A DNA stretch of 64,000 bases from Bactrocera neohumeralis (GCF_024586455.1 NC_065921.1:47576574-47640573), one strand, 5' to 3'; positions 20,891 through 31,869 are shown, numbered from the stretch's first letter. Made by a program: numbers and translations. Notes: generated from the letters alone by a model not told the origin.

Positions 20891-21875
20891 AAAGAAAGCA
20901 ACATAGCGGTTATTGGCCTTGAACAATATGAGATCAGCAGTATCAAATGGGTCGATATGTGAACCGCAATAAAGCGCTTTGTGCATGCCAGCAGTTGCGT
21001 TTGCTGGAACATGCTAATCACTGGAAACAGACGAAGGACAATGCAATAGTTACTTCGCATTCCACTGAAGTTCGCATAGTTTTCGCGAAGATCATTTCGA
21101 CATATCAGCCTTCAAATTCGCGTTAATTATGGGATACGAAAAAATGACATTGCCGAAGACATTTTGCATTGTATTCGCTAAGAATTGGAAATGGGCAAAT
21201 TGATACTTCCAGTGGTTTGATATCAATTTCACATCCCTTTTGTCAATTCACTTCAACGGAAGATGAACTCATCACGAATGTTTATCCGCACATTGGCAAA
21301 ATTATCGTAACTGCAATTGCTTGAGTGCACGCGCAATTTTAGTTGCCAAAAATACCGATGTTAATGACTTAAACTGGAAGATTCAAAGTCAAATTCCGGG
21401 AGGTTTGTGCTCATATAAATCGATCGATCGTCTTGACAAGAAAGACGAAACCGTAAATTATCCAGTGGAATTTCCAAATTCTTTGGAGAGCCTTGGTATG
21501 CCCCAGCATCATTTGCGTCTCAAAGTTGGATCTGCCATTATTATGTTTCACAATCTTCATGCGCCGAAACTGTGTAATGGAACCCGACTGATTATGACGC
21601 AGTTATCGAATACAAGCGACAGCCATTTCATTTCAAACGTATTCAATTTCCAGGGAAAATTGGCCAGATATATGTGGCGTGTTGACGAGTTGGAAACCAA
21701 TCTTCTTTGTATATTTACGCACCAGAATAGAAATCAAAAAATTATGTTTGTTAAGCTGCGCTACATTAAAAAATGTAGAAAAATCGAAAATAAATCATTT
21801 TCGACACAATATATAATTTCAACTTTTTTTCATTTCAAAGCATATAATTTCACGCAGGACAACGGCTGCGGGGTC
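20891..21875 (+). pseudogene. Helitron helicase C-terminal remnant
   Basis: From 21321 a 186-codon frame gives ARAILVAKNTDVNDLNWKIQ, NYPVEFPNSLESLGMPQHHL, LKVGSAIIMFHNLHAPKLCN and GTRLIMTQL, the conserved end of the Pif1-like helicase in Helitrons. In the 400 bases before it, LGYEKMTLPKTF-like and ISAFKFALIMGY-like fragments belong to the linker. The Walker A/B segment is missing, as in copy 1, though the breakpoints look different. The frame runs almost to the 3' terminus. Confidence 0.8.
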
Positions 21876-21881
21876 AGCTAG

Positions 21882-22300
21882 TTTATGCATAATTTTACCA
21901 AATTTATACACACACATATATACCACCCTCAGTGTTGAGAAAATATTGTAAATATTTAGTATGTATTAATTGTTATTTGGTTACACTAATTTGCATATCT
22001 GCCACAATATTACTCGTTATCCTAATTCCCCATTTCCCTTTATCCTTTTACATGCGTATGCGAATGCTTTCATTATACAAGTAGTTCTAATTTGTTTTTT
22101 ACATTCGCTACCTACAGGGGCAAGGACATTTCACCTGGTAAACCACCAGCCACGCAACTCGTTCTGTTATATACATGTGTATATATGACTATATAATGTG
22201 TACTAATAGTTAATTTATTATAAAATATTTATCATTGTTGTTTTATGAAACAATTCAAAGCTATCAAAAAAGATTTTTTTTATTTCAATGCCATTGTAAC
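21882..22300. other. No gene recognised
   Basis: Flank between the Helitron end and a jockey-type LINE end. A 72-codon frame (21970-22188) shows no domain. Confidence 0.4.
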
Positions 22301-22309
22301 TAATTAACA

Positions 22310-23255
22310 AAAAAAAATTAACGAACAATTGGTTTTGCTTATTGTATAATACATACAAAATAATTAATGGTGCTCTGCGTATAAATTGCAGAGAATCTGG
22401 TTACTGTATAAGGTAATAAGATTTTTTCCGCTTAAGCCTTTCTTTCCATTTACTTCGAGTGACAAGAGCCACATTTGTTGATTGATGCAGCAACTGAGTC
22501 AATTCCGAGATCGCGTTCAAGATAGTGACTGCGAAGATACCAAGGCGCATTGACGGCGCATCTTAAAACATTGTTTTGAAATCGCTGGATTAGTGCAACA
22601 ACGCTAGAGCTTGACTAGCCCTAAAGTTGTATCCCATAAGTCCAAACTGGTCTGAATACCTGCTTGTAGACTAGAATTTTTTTATATGTGTATAATGCAG
22701 AGTTTCTACCCAATAGCCAATACATGTTTCTGAATTTTATTTCTAATTCTTCTTTTTTCTTTTTGACATGTGCACTCCATCTAAGTTTTGTGTCCAGGGT
22801 CATGCCTAGGTATTTCGCAGTATTATGATATGGTATTTGCATACCATTTGGGTACAGAGGCATACATATCTATTACTGTTGTATGTGAAATCAATGTGTA
22901 CTGAGTTAGTCTCGTTTAATTTTATACGCCATTTAGCATTGAAAATTTTTTTTTAAATGTTCCTGCAATCTTGCAATTGATGCAGTTTGTGTTTTGCCAG
23001 AATGTTTTGCAAATGTTCCTATAATACAATTGTCGTCATGTTCATAGATCGCACGTAAAGAGTAGGTAAAGGATGGGTCCTAACACACTACCCTGAGGAA
23101 CACCAGTCTGTATTTCCTTTAAATCAGAGTACATATCTTCATGTTTAATTCGAAAAAAAACGGTCCGAAAGGTATGATTTTAAAATATTGTACTATTTTT
23201 TTGGTAAAAGCATTTGAATTTTGTTTAGGAGAGTAGATTGATAGCTCAATATTCA
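22310..23255 (-). mobile_element. Jockey-clade LINE fragment, RT C-terminal half
   Basis: Minus strand, from right to left: LKSYLSDR, then TGVPQGSVLGPILYLL near 23100 (RT motif B'), then NSVHIDFTY, IPYHNTAKYLGMTLDTKLRW near 22820, YWLLGRNSALYTYKKILVYK near 22700, FRPVWTYGIQL at about 22630, then ALIQRFQNNVLRCAVNAPWY near 22570. These are jockey-clade phrases. The region expected to hold FADD (near 23040) is altered. Several frameshifts. The element is 5'-truncated near 23255 and its 3' end is around 22310; a clear poly-A is not visible. Confidence 0.8.
22430..23250 (-). pseudogene. Jockey-type reverse transcriptase remnant
   Basis: Same span, as coding matter. The longest intact stretch is 22863-22621 (80 codons). 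It lacks endonuclease and RT N-terminal motifs and is interrupted by stops, so it is not expressed as enzyme. Confidence 0.75.
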
Positions 23256-23519
23256 AAAATTTTTTTCATTTAAAAATTCGCAGCCCTGCTTACAACCATC
23301 TCTACAGTTGTTTTCTTCCGTACCCTTAAGCATTTGTGTACTTGTATACTTAACCCAACGATTTTTTGGTAAACGTATCCCCAACAAGTTGTCCGTAAAG
23401 TAATACCTAGACTAAACTTCTTTAAATTACGGAAGAGAGGAGTCGAAGAAAAAAAAGAGAAACAAGAAAGAAGAACGAGTCCGATATATAGCCTTCTCTA
23501 GTCTCCTTAACCATTAAGG
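23256..23519. other. No gene recognised
   Basis: AT-rich flank with a purine-rich stretch near 23440-23475. Ends at a TTAA (23514-23517) next to the following inverted-repeat element. Confidence 0.4.
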
Positions 23520-23842
23520 GGTCAGTAGGGTAATCTGGACTGTTTTTTTGACATTTTTATTTTCATAGAAATTTTTATTCTACAATAGAACCTTTTTCAC
23601 ATATCATGAGGTATATCGTGGAGTGTATAAACACATTTTTTCGGAATTTTTTTATGAGAAAACCCGTTTAAAGTTTGAGTTGTGCACTCCGAGCGCTCCG
23701 AACGTCGAGCGGTATTACTATTTTTGGGCCTTTTTCGAATCCTTCCAATAGTAAATTGGGTTTCCAAATTAATTCTAAGAGTATAAAGGAACAGATAATG
23801 CAAAAAAAACAAAAGTTTTGAAAAAAGATTACCCTACTCACC
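23520..23842. mobile_element. Unassigned MITE-like element with 17 bp inverted repeats
   Basis: 323 bp bounded by GGTCAGTAGGGTAATCT at 23520-23536 and the complement of GGTGAGTAGGGTAATCT at 23826-23842 (one mismatch). Interior is non-coding. TTAA occurs at 23514 on the left and 23851 on the right, suggesting but not proving a piggyBac-type target. Only one copy in the window. Confidence 0.6.
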
Positions 23843-24150
23843 GTGTTTACTTAATCACTCCGTGGAGAACTTCTGCGTGAAGCTTCTTCGAAAGCCTAAA
23901 ACGTATATATGTAAATACATTACTTTGGTCACAAGAGTAGCTCCTTTGCACCCAACCTACTAACCACCATAAATATTATAATACTGTGTTGAAATTGAAA
24001 GGTGAATTTCTAATTTATACATAGCGTGTTTTCGAATCGATAAATTTTTTTTTCTGTACGTTGATAGTACTGTTAGTGATATCTATACTAAATTTGACTT
24101 CAAAATATTCGTTAGTGTTTGAGATACGCGTCGTTTTGTGAGGCTATAAA
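23843..24150. other. No gene recognised
   Basis: Non-coding flank preceding a mariner relic. The last part may be that mariner's 5' untranslated region, but its terminal repeat is not recognisable. Confidence 0.35.
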
Positions 24151-24550
24151 AGTGAATTATTCGATTTTTACTATGTCTGAATTTATTGAACAAAGAAGTG
24201 CCATAATGCACCATTTCATACTGCATTGGTTTTTTGTGATCATTTCGCCACATTTTCAACTAATATCGTTCCGGATCGCATTCACCTAATTTACCTTCGT
24301 GTAAATTCCGGCTATTCAGCAAATTCACATGACCTCTCCGAGGACACCGTTTTGACTCAATTGAGGATATAAAAGCTGAATCGAAGAAGGCTCTGATGGC
24401 TATCACGACGGAGTATTTTTTCAAGTGCTATGATGACTGGAAATTCGTGGGAATAAATGTATTGCAGCGGGAGGGGACTACTTTGAAGGAACAGAAATGG
24501 ACAAAATTCACATTTCAACGCTGACAGACATATTCGACAAAAGGTTTGTT
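24150..24550 (+). mobile_element. Mariner family 2 relic with a large internal deletion
   Basis: A start codon at 24173 opens MSEFIEQRSA, the N-terminus of a mariner transposase. Within a dozen codons this is followed by the C-terminal region: HNAPFHTALV (second catalytic Asp replaced in this copy), a GYSANSHD-like stretch where WLFPKLKRPLRG is expected, then EDIKAESKKALMAI-type and YFKCYDDWK-type residues in shifted frames up to about 24510. The middle of the transposase is gone. Same family as 25100-26910. Confidence 0.7.
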
Positions 24551-25099
24551 AAAAAAAAAAAACAAAACATATTATATATATCTAGTATATGGGAGTTGGG
24601 GTAGCAAATTAGTGACCCGATTATATCTATTTTTACCAACACTATAACGACACTTACGTGTCATTCGACTGACAAAACCGAGATTTTAGAGGAGACTTAA
24701 GGGTCCTGTCCCTTCAACGAAGTAATAGTTAACCGATGGCTCCGAGGAAGAGAGATAGAAGTAGGTTCGGTTTAACGGATTAAAGTTCCGCACTCCGGCT
24801 TTCAATGATTTCCCCTACTATAAAAAATATCCTATTTCAGTGATTTCGAAGTAAAAATTCTTTGTTCAAAATATGTGGTACAAATATTTAATGTATGTAT
24901 AATAGGATATAAATGGTAAACGTGACGTGCTGAGTCTGTGAGCAAAAAATAGTAAGATTTTTTAACTTAAATTTCGCGCAAAACCCATTTGTCTAAATAT
25001 TATTTTTCTAGGTCACCGTATGTGATATCTGAGCCACATTAAAATAATCATTAGTTTTTAGTACATGCTTGTCTTTCTGAAGGACATAAAGTTCATAAA
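24551..25099. other. Non-coding, possibly repetitive sequence
   Basis: Contains TATATGGGAGTTGGGGTAGC near 24585 and TTACCAACACTATAACGACA near 24635, which look like dispersed-repeat text but have no second copy in this window. No coding signal. Confidence 0.35.
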
Positions 25100-25642
25100 G
25101 TGCATCAGCAAAGAAGTTCAATTAAATTTCGTGTATAGAGACAAATTTCTGATGCTGAAACGTTCCGAATGTTAGAAAAGTCCTTCGGTGATAATTGTTG
25201 GTTACGAGCAAGTGTTTTCGATTAGTTCAAATTATTTAAAAGGGGGACGACGCACGTCCTTGACACTAACTGATGATCAACACCGGTGCTTAACATCGTT
25301 GGAATATCGGAAGGATCAGCGGAAAGCATTTTGGAGAAGAAAAATTTCACCGTGGGTTCCAAAATCACTTTTGTCGAAAGTCGGCGTCGCTTTAAGGTCT
25401 GTGAAACAATGCTTTCCGACTACTAGGATGTTGTGAAACGTATTATTTCTGACGATGAGTCTTGGATCTATGCTTGCGCGCCGGAAACAGACGACCGAAT
25501 ATCGTTCCAAAGGTGAGCCAAAGCCGAAAAAAATTAAAGATTATGTTGATAGTTTTCTTCGATTATCGAGGTGTGGTTCACTTCGAACTCCTTCTGGCTA
25601 GCCAAACTGTCAAAATAGAATACTCTCCGAGTGTTGTCTAGT
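25100..25642 (+). pseudogene. Mariner family 2 transposase, N-terminal and first catalytic part
   Basis: Shifted frames give QRSSIKF, then ISDAETFRMLEKSFGDNC (N-terminal helix-turn-helix), a WFK-type linker, TDDQH, VESRRRFKVCETMLSDY, VVKRIISDDESWIY (first catalytic Asp, SDDESW) near 25435-25475, EPKPKK and VFFDYRGVVHFELL. These are standard DD34D mariner phrases. At least three frameshifts and several stops. The sequence ends at the mini-me-like insertion. Confidence 0.8.
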
Positions 25643-26721
25643 TTATACTCTCGCAACAATGTTGCTAACGAGAGTATTATAGTTTTGTTCACATAACGGT
25701 TGTTTGTAAGTCCTAAAACTAAAAGAGTCAGATATAGGGTTATATATACCAAAGTGATCAGGGTGACGAGTAGAGTCGAAATCCGGATGTCTGTCTGTCC
25801 GTCCGTCCGTCTGTCCGTCCGTCCGTCCGTGCAAGCTGTAACTTGAGTAAAAATTGAGATATCATGATGAAACTTGGTACACGTATTCCTTGGCACCATA
25901 AGAAGGTTAAGTTCGAAGATGGGCAAAATCGGCTCACTGCTACGCCCACAAAATGGCGGAAACCGAAAACCTATAAAGTGTCTTAACTAAGCCATAAATA
26001 AAGATAATAAAGTGACATTTGGCACAAGGGATCGCATTAGAGTGAGGCATATTTGGACGCAATTTTTTAGGAAAAGTGGGCGTGGCCCCGCCCCCTACTA
26101 AGTGTTTTGTACGTATCTCGGAAACTACTATAGCTATGTCAACCAAACTCTACAGAGTCGTTTTCTTCAGGCATTTCCATATACAGTTCAAAAATGGAAG
26201 AAATCGGATAATAACCACGCCCACCTCCCATACAAAGGTTATGTTGAAAATCACTAAAAGTGCGTTAACCGACTAACAAAAAACGTCAGAAACACTAAAT
26301 TTTACGGAAGAAGTGGCAGAAGGAAGCTGCACCCAGGCTTTTTATAAAAATTGAAAATGGGCGTGGCGCCGCCCACTTATGGACCAAGAACCATATCTCA
26401 GGAGCTACTAGACCGATTTCAATGAAATTCGGTATATAATATTTTCTTAACACCCTGATGACATGTACGAAATATAGGTGAAATGGGTTCACAACCACGC
26501 CTTCTTCCAATATAAAGCTATTTTGAATTCCATCTGATGCCTTCTCTGTATAATACGAGTATAAACGTTAGGAACCAATGATGATAGCGGAATAAAACTT
26601 TACAAAACTACGGTATTTGAAAAATATGTAAATGACATATTATGAAATCTCGATTATCACTTTATCATGCGAGAGTATAAAATGTTCGGTGACACCCGAA
26701 CTTAGCTCTTCCTTACTTGTT
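25643..26721 (+). mobile_element. mini-me/DINE-1-like Helentron derivative, copy M1 (most complete)
   Basis: Starts TTTATACTCTCGC, then a hairpin ACTCTCG-CAAC...GTTG...CGAGAGT. A GATATAGGGTTATATATACC stretch, a conserved core (AAAGTGATCAGGGTGACGAG) and a GTCY tetranucleotide tract (25789-25830) follow. Near the other end GCGAGAGTATAAAA (inverse of the start) is followed by a hairpin TTCGGTGACACCCGAA and the end CTTACTTGTT. This layout (subterminal inverted repeats, microsatellite, 3' hairpin) is that of Helentron-associated elements. No protein is encoded; open frames full of RTDGQTDG are the GTCY tract. Confidence 0.75.
25789..25830 (+). repeat. GTCY tetranucleotide tract of copy M1
   Basis: About ten GTCC/GTCT units. 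Shorter homologous tracts occur at 40828-40852, 41804-41822 and 54919-54944. Confidence 0.9.
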
Positions 26722-26910
26722 GTATCATGAAAACGCAGCGTCGCATACTGCATTGATTGCAAAATTTCAGCCAATATCGTGTCACAAACACAATATTCGC
26801 CTTATTTAGCTCCGAGCCACTTTCGGCTATTCAGGAAAATCAAATGACCGCTCCGGGGAAACCGTTTTGAGTCAAGTGAATACATTAAACGTGAATTGAA
26901 TAGATTTTGA
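26722..26910 (+). pseudogene. Mariner family 2 transposase, C-terminal part
   Basis: Starts YHENAASHTALIAKF; the second catalytic Asp of HHDNAPSHTAL is changed to Glu here. Shifted frames then give a FRLFRKIK and PLRGNRFESSEYIK sequence. Degenerates after about 26910. Confidence 0.75.
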
Positions 26911-26984
26911 AAACTTAATTCAGAATGAACAAACTCCTCGTACTTTTTCCTCATAGTAGTACACAAACTAGTCTCTGAGTTTTG

Positions 26985-27415
26985 GAGATATCGATCTGCA
27001 CCTCCATTCACGTCCTTTTCTCCCCAAGCTACTTATTTGTAGGAACCGCCAATATCGGAACACAGTTACATTTGGTTTCCATAAAAACTGAACTATCAAA
27101 ATTTAGATTTTGTATGCAATTTTTTTTTTATCAGGCAAGGTATAAAATCATAATTATCATAAAATTAATACAAAGCATTATTACAATATCAAACGAAATT
27201 TTCCAAATCGAACTACTCTAGCATATAGCTGTCATACAAACTGAACGATCAAATAAAAATAATTTATTTGACGAGATATCTTCACGAAAATTAACATAAA
27301 TTATTGCTTAAAACAACGCTATATTATTGTAAGAAATCTTCCGGATCGGACTACTATATGATTTAGCTAACATATAAACTGAACGATCAAAATCAAGTTA
27401 TTTATGGAATATTCT
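26985..27415 (+). repeat. Non-coding dispersed repeat (same family as 2017-2480)
   Basis: Begins with GAGATATCGATCTGCACCTC and ACGTCCTTTTCTCCCCAAGC, followed by GGAACCGCCAATATCGGA, ATACAAACTGAACGATCAAA (occurring about twice), and GACGAGATATCTTCACGAAA. The same phrases in the same order occur in inverse orientation at 2017-2480. No coding content. Confidence 0.65.
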
Positions 27416-30400
27416 TTATTTCTAAAGGGTTACTTCTTGTTCTCTCGTACCTGAATGGCTTCAAAATAAAAAGGTTGCTGGTAATTCTGCCAATTGTTTG
27501 AATTGCCGCCATTTTTAAATTTGTATAATTAATTAATAGTTTGATTAATTTGTATCTTAAGTGAGGAAATCAGATTATGTGTGAGAAAATCACAGCTTTC
27601 TCCTATCCACAAATTTTCTAAGATGTGTATTTATGATCTATCCTTTCACTTTCCACCAATGTTGCCAAAATTTCCATAAAATATTTCACTTAAAGATTAT
27701 GCAATTTAAGCAATGTAGGTATACTTCTCGCCAACCACCAAATTATGCACAGTCACTCCAAACACGAGACGAGGTCAACAGACTTTGCTCAGTCATTCCG
27801 TATGTATGTACGTGTATGTGTACGGGTCTCTTGAAGCATATTTCAACACCCATAATTTTCTAATTTAAATTTAAATACACTATTAACGGTATTGCACAAT
27901 ATTTTCAAGATGAAAGCAAAACGCTGCTAAGCGAGACATGACCACCGAGTTCGCTGTCATGGACTCCAAGCAAAAAATACTCCCCAGTCGTTGTCGCGCT
28001 GAGCCACAGCAGCTCCGGTGTGCACATACCATTTATACTCGACATGTCTTTCTACAATGTTTGTCTCCTAGGCATAGCGCGGCTGGAGGGAGAAAGGCAC
28101 GAAAGAGTTAACATAATGACAAGTAGTATTACCCCCTGCCACACCTCTATTTGAATTTAACGGAGTATACCTAGCTAGCGACAAGAGCGTATCCGCGCTC
28201 AAACCGCTCAACCAGTTGAGTGCACTCACTTCCAGTGTCATGTCATTTTATTTCATATCTGTTGTTTCACAGCCGTTATTATGCCTGTGCGTGTTTGTTT
28301 TTGAGGTTTTAGAATGCGTTCAACCGAGCGCAGCACACTACTCGCTCACTCGCAGCTCACAATCGCAGTCAAATGCAACATGGCTTCCTGATCTCCCGCC
28401 CTTTCCCTTAGCTTTGCATCCTTTTTATGTGTTAATGTAAAAGCTTGTAGTCTGTCTGTCATTTACCATCTATCGTCTGCTGTTGTGTAGTTTGCATATG
28501 CTTGAAATGTAAATGAGATTTTAATCATCACACGACACCCGCAGACTTAATTTTTTATAGCTCTCTGCCTGTGTTTGATTTTTTTGCCTGTTGTGGTTCT
28601 TTTGACATCGCTGACGATGACATTGAAATTTACGCAAGTAGATATTTTTGCAATGCTCACACGTTTCAAAAACATTTGACCCTTCTACCATACACTCATA
28701 CATAAGTACACATTTGGACTTTAGCAGAAGAAGAACGAAGCGATACCTACTAATTGAAGATAGCTCTATGGGAAAATAATTCAATTTAATCGAGTTATAA
28801 AGAGGGGTTCGAAAGTGAAAACAGTCTAAAATGTTGGTAAAACTAAAACGACTAAAATAATATATTCAACGAGAAGAGTTTCTTGGGAACAGTATAAACT
28901 GTTTCGCAAAATTGGTGATATTCGACATAAATAAAAAATTAGTGATATAGACAGAAATATGAATAATTCAATGAAAACAATTCTTGCGGACAGTAAAGTT
29001 GAGCATAAATTCCATTGCTAAATCAATTACTTGTGCTTTTTGACTAAGGCAAAAAAAATAGCAATATCGAGGTGAGAACAGTAAAGTAAAAACATTGTGA
29101 ATTAGTTACACATGCAGAAAATTATAGGAGTCAAAGGATATGAAACTAAATAGAAAAAACTTTATTATTCTGCAACTTAACGGTAAAAAAATAACATTCA
29201 GAATATAAAAATCGAGAACAGTTGTCAAGCTTCTGTCGATCGTAACTCAATATTTAGGGTTTGTTTAGAATTATAAAAACGACTGGTTTTAACAAAGTAA
29301 ACAAAAATCATAATTATCAGTTTGTATACTTTTTCTGACTAGGAACGTTTCAACAAAAATTTTATTGAAAGCGAAACAAGAAATTTTTTTAAATAATTGG
29401 TTACTGGCAGCAGTTTATATTTTTTCGATGGTTAGGAAATTTTTTATACAAAAGTAAAATTTAGGATTTTTTATCGGTTTACTATTTTTATGCATGTTTT
29501 CGTCACATTTTGTGCTCCAAGCACGATATCTAATATGAAAATAGACACCACAGACATCCAATTAAAAACACCTTTAATCAAAAAGCGATATTATTAAGCA
29601 AACAAAAATTATAAAAATGTGAAAAATCATTATAAGCTGTAAAAATACGAGTAACTCATCTTATGATGGTAATAAGATTCAAGCTGATTTGAATACTGCA
29701 TCCTAAAGCTATAAGCAAACGGAAGCTCTCGAATGATGTGTCAGTAGTTTTCAGCTTTTCTATTACCTATAGAATAATGGCATCCGTTACGCCTCCCTTA
29801 TCTATGAACCTACCTCTTCCTTCAATTTTCCGTAACAGATTCGAAGAAAACTTTGTTTTGAGATATTAAAAGTTTGCACTTTCCTTGTTCATGAGCAAGA
29901 TTAAGATGTCCCGGTAGAAAGAAAATTCAATTGAGGCTGTAAGCCAGAAGAGTGTTTATTTTTAGTTTTCTTTAGGCAACATATTTATAATTTTATGGTT
30001 TCGTGGCATTCCAAAACCGTAAACTGAAAACAAATTTTTCAAAGTAGCAAAATGTACATATACTAGAAAACCCATCCACGCTTTACTGTGGGTGACCCAC
30101 AGATAATACTAGTACTACCATCTAAGTATATGATTTCTATTAATTATATTATAACTATTAGTTAATGAGATATAGCATTTTTATGAAGCAACTTGTGTTA
30201 GTATAGAAAATAATGGATCAAAAACAATGAATTGCTGACTCTGAGGAGTATTTGAATGCTTTAATCGTAATAAAACCGAATTTTTGTGTCGGTGTCTGAC
30301 AATAGAAAACTGGCTCCATCATTTCATACTGGAGTCCAATCGACAGACATTATAGTGGAATGCACATGATGAACGCGCGGAAAGACGAAAAAGGGACTGA

Positions 30401-30775
30401 AAATTCGAGGCAGTATTTCAGTGTATGTATGAAAGAAATTTGCACAGTGTAATACACGAAAGAAAAGCAACAAAAATTAAAACGATGTCTGCTAAAATAT
30501 GCATATTAAAAAACGCACTTGTCTATATACGCACAATTCGGCGTACTTAAATTTACATACAAGAGCACGCACGTGTGCGCAGACACCGTTAACCCAACAC
30601 CAGACACGCAAATTTATTTCTTTTTTCTCTCACTCCACTTGCATAATGAAATTGTTATGCGGCAGTTTGCACTTTAATTATATTTTGAATTGTACGAAAT
30701 CGAACTGCGTATTTAAAAATTTTGTCTCCCCTCATGAGTGTGCATGTGTGTGAGCATACAATTTTACCGTAGATA
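27416..30775. other. No gene recognised
   Basis: About 3.4 kb without a supportable gene. 28000-28450 is less AT-rich than its surroundings and could be host regulatory or gene-proximal DNA, but I see no exon. 28521-28784 minus has an open frame with a few Cys/His residues that does not match a zinc-finger spacing. A palindrome lies at 30086-30102. Confidence 0.45.
30086..30112 (+). repeat. Palindrome followed by CTAG: possible Helitron 3' end
   Basis: CTGTGGGTGACCCACAG (30086-30102) is an 8 bp perfect stem with a one-base loop. Six bases later comes CTAG followed by T (30109-30113). A GC-rich hairpin just before CTRR/T is the classic Helitron 3' signature. No Helitron coding sequence is adjacent, so this would be a non-autonomous copy. 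Confidence 0.4.
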
Positions 30776-31694
30776 TTTTGGGGCCAAATCTGGTGAATAC
30801 GGTGCGAATTCGAACTTTAATTCTTTGATTTTAGCTATTAAAATGCTCTTCTGACACGGTGCATGGTTCTGATGAAAAATGATTTTTTTTTCTGCAAACC
30901 GGGTCTTTTTCACGAATTTTTTCTTTCAACTGGTCCAAAAGGTTGCAATAATATTCAGAATTAATTGTTTTACCAGTTTACAAATAATCCACAAACAAAA
31001 TTTCTCTCGCATCCCAAAAAACTGATGCTATAACCTTCTTGACCGATATCTGGATACGAACTCATTCGAAGCCGAACAACCAGGTTCACACCACTCTTTA
31101 GCCTCTTGTTTTGATTCAGAATTATGGTGATAGATCCAAGTTTCATCCATAGTGATGAATCGACGCACAAAATTCACTTTATCTTTTTTAAAAACGCTCC
31201 AAATGTTGCGGCACCCATTGTGCACACAGCTTACTAAAACCCAAAATTTCTCTTAAAATATGGCTCATAGCACCCTTTGAGATGGGCAGAGCCTCTACTA
31301 AATCTCTCTCAATCAATCGATGATTTTCCAAAATTATATCCTATATTTTGGCTATGATTTAACGTTTAAATTCAGCAACCCATCTTTCTACTATTCTAAT
31401 TATAGGTAAACAATCATTATACACTTTTTCGTTTTCGTTCGTGAATTTTTTTTGGTGCTACATCTTCCAAAAATTCAAAATTTATCACTGCACGCTATGC
31501 AATTTTTTCCATTGTAAAAAAAATACTGCGACACGGCAACACTAAATGGCTTGTAAACAAAGAATAAATTGACAGATTGAAATGAAACTTCACCACGTTC
31601 ATATGAAGAGTGTACCAAAAAAAAAAAAAAAAGTTTGGGCTAGTGGCAACGCCCTCTCTTATCAAACGACGAAACTTATTGAACAACCTTATAA
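30776..31694 (-). mobile_element. Mariner family 3 (SETMAR-like wording), 3'-truncated
   Basis: The right end carries AAGGTTGTTCAATAAGTTTC on the minus strand (about 31667-31694), a mariner-type terminal repeat. The transposase reads leftwards and stops abruptly at about 30776, right after the YSPDLAPK region, so the C-terminus and left repeat are missing. A 17-base A run lies near 31617. Confidence 0.75.
30780..31450 (-). pseudogene. Mariner family 3 transposase remnant
   Basis: Minus strand, in order: RIVERWVAEF-like and ENHRLIERDLVEALPISKGA (N-terminal helix-turn-helix part), HILREILGFSK, AQWVPQ, then FKKDKVNFVRRFITMDETWI and YHHNSESKQEAKEW (first catalytic Asp in MDETW) near 31190-31110, MREKFCLWI, and HQNHAPCQKSILIAKIKEL near 30860 (second catalytic Asp replaced by Asn). 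Ends YSPDLAPK. Frames shift at least three times. Confidence 0.75.
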
Positions 31695-31869
31695 TGTAGT
31701 GAAAACCACACTCGGTTGTTTAGTTTGTGATTGAAAAGCTTACACACTTAAGAGCCCTTAAAAACTTGCTTTTTACAACAAATCGGTACAGTTTACGTTA
31801 TTACTACCCATTATATTGCAATCGGACTAATAAAAATTGTGTGTTGATGCTTTTGAATACAAATTTGTC
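31695..31869. other. Short unannotated spacer
   Basis: Between the mariner end and a LINE fragment. Nothing recognised. Confidence 0.4.

Larger units (their letters stand above)
19818..21881 (+). mobile_element. Helitron, plus strand, internally deleted (copy 2)
   Basis: A 5' leader TATATAAAAATGAATG at 19818, then Rep and helicase remnants, and a 3' terminus GGGGTCAGCTAG/T at 21881. Total about 2.1 kb against 5 kb or more for an autonomous element. The 3' end matches copy 1 (8632) on the opposite strand. The 5' boundary is inferred from the leader. Confidence 0.8.
25100..26910 (+). mobile_element. Mariner family 2, split by a mini-me-like element
   Basis: The left part (25100-25642) and right part (26722-26910) together give one mariner transposase in the plus direction. 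The mini-me-like element at 25643-26721 lies between the DYRGVVHFE region and the HENAASHTALI region. Terminal inverted repeats are not clear. About 0.73 kb remains once the insertion is discounted, so further deletions exist. Confidence 0.8.

Noticed and set aside
25643..25949. Open frames with RTDGQTDGRTD repeats, also at 40635-40919 and 54682-55090
   Set aside because: They are translations of the GTCY tract and flanks of mini-me-like elements, present in several frames and copies.
28521..28784. Minus-strand frame with CEHCKNIYLRKFQCHRQRC
   Set aside because: Cys/His spacing does not fit a C2H2 or CCHC finger, and there is no neighbouring finger.
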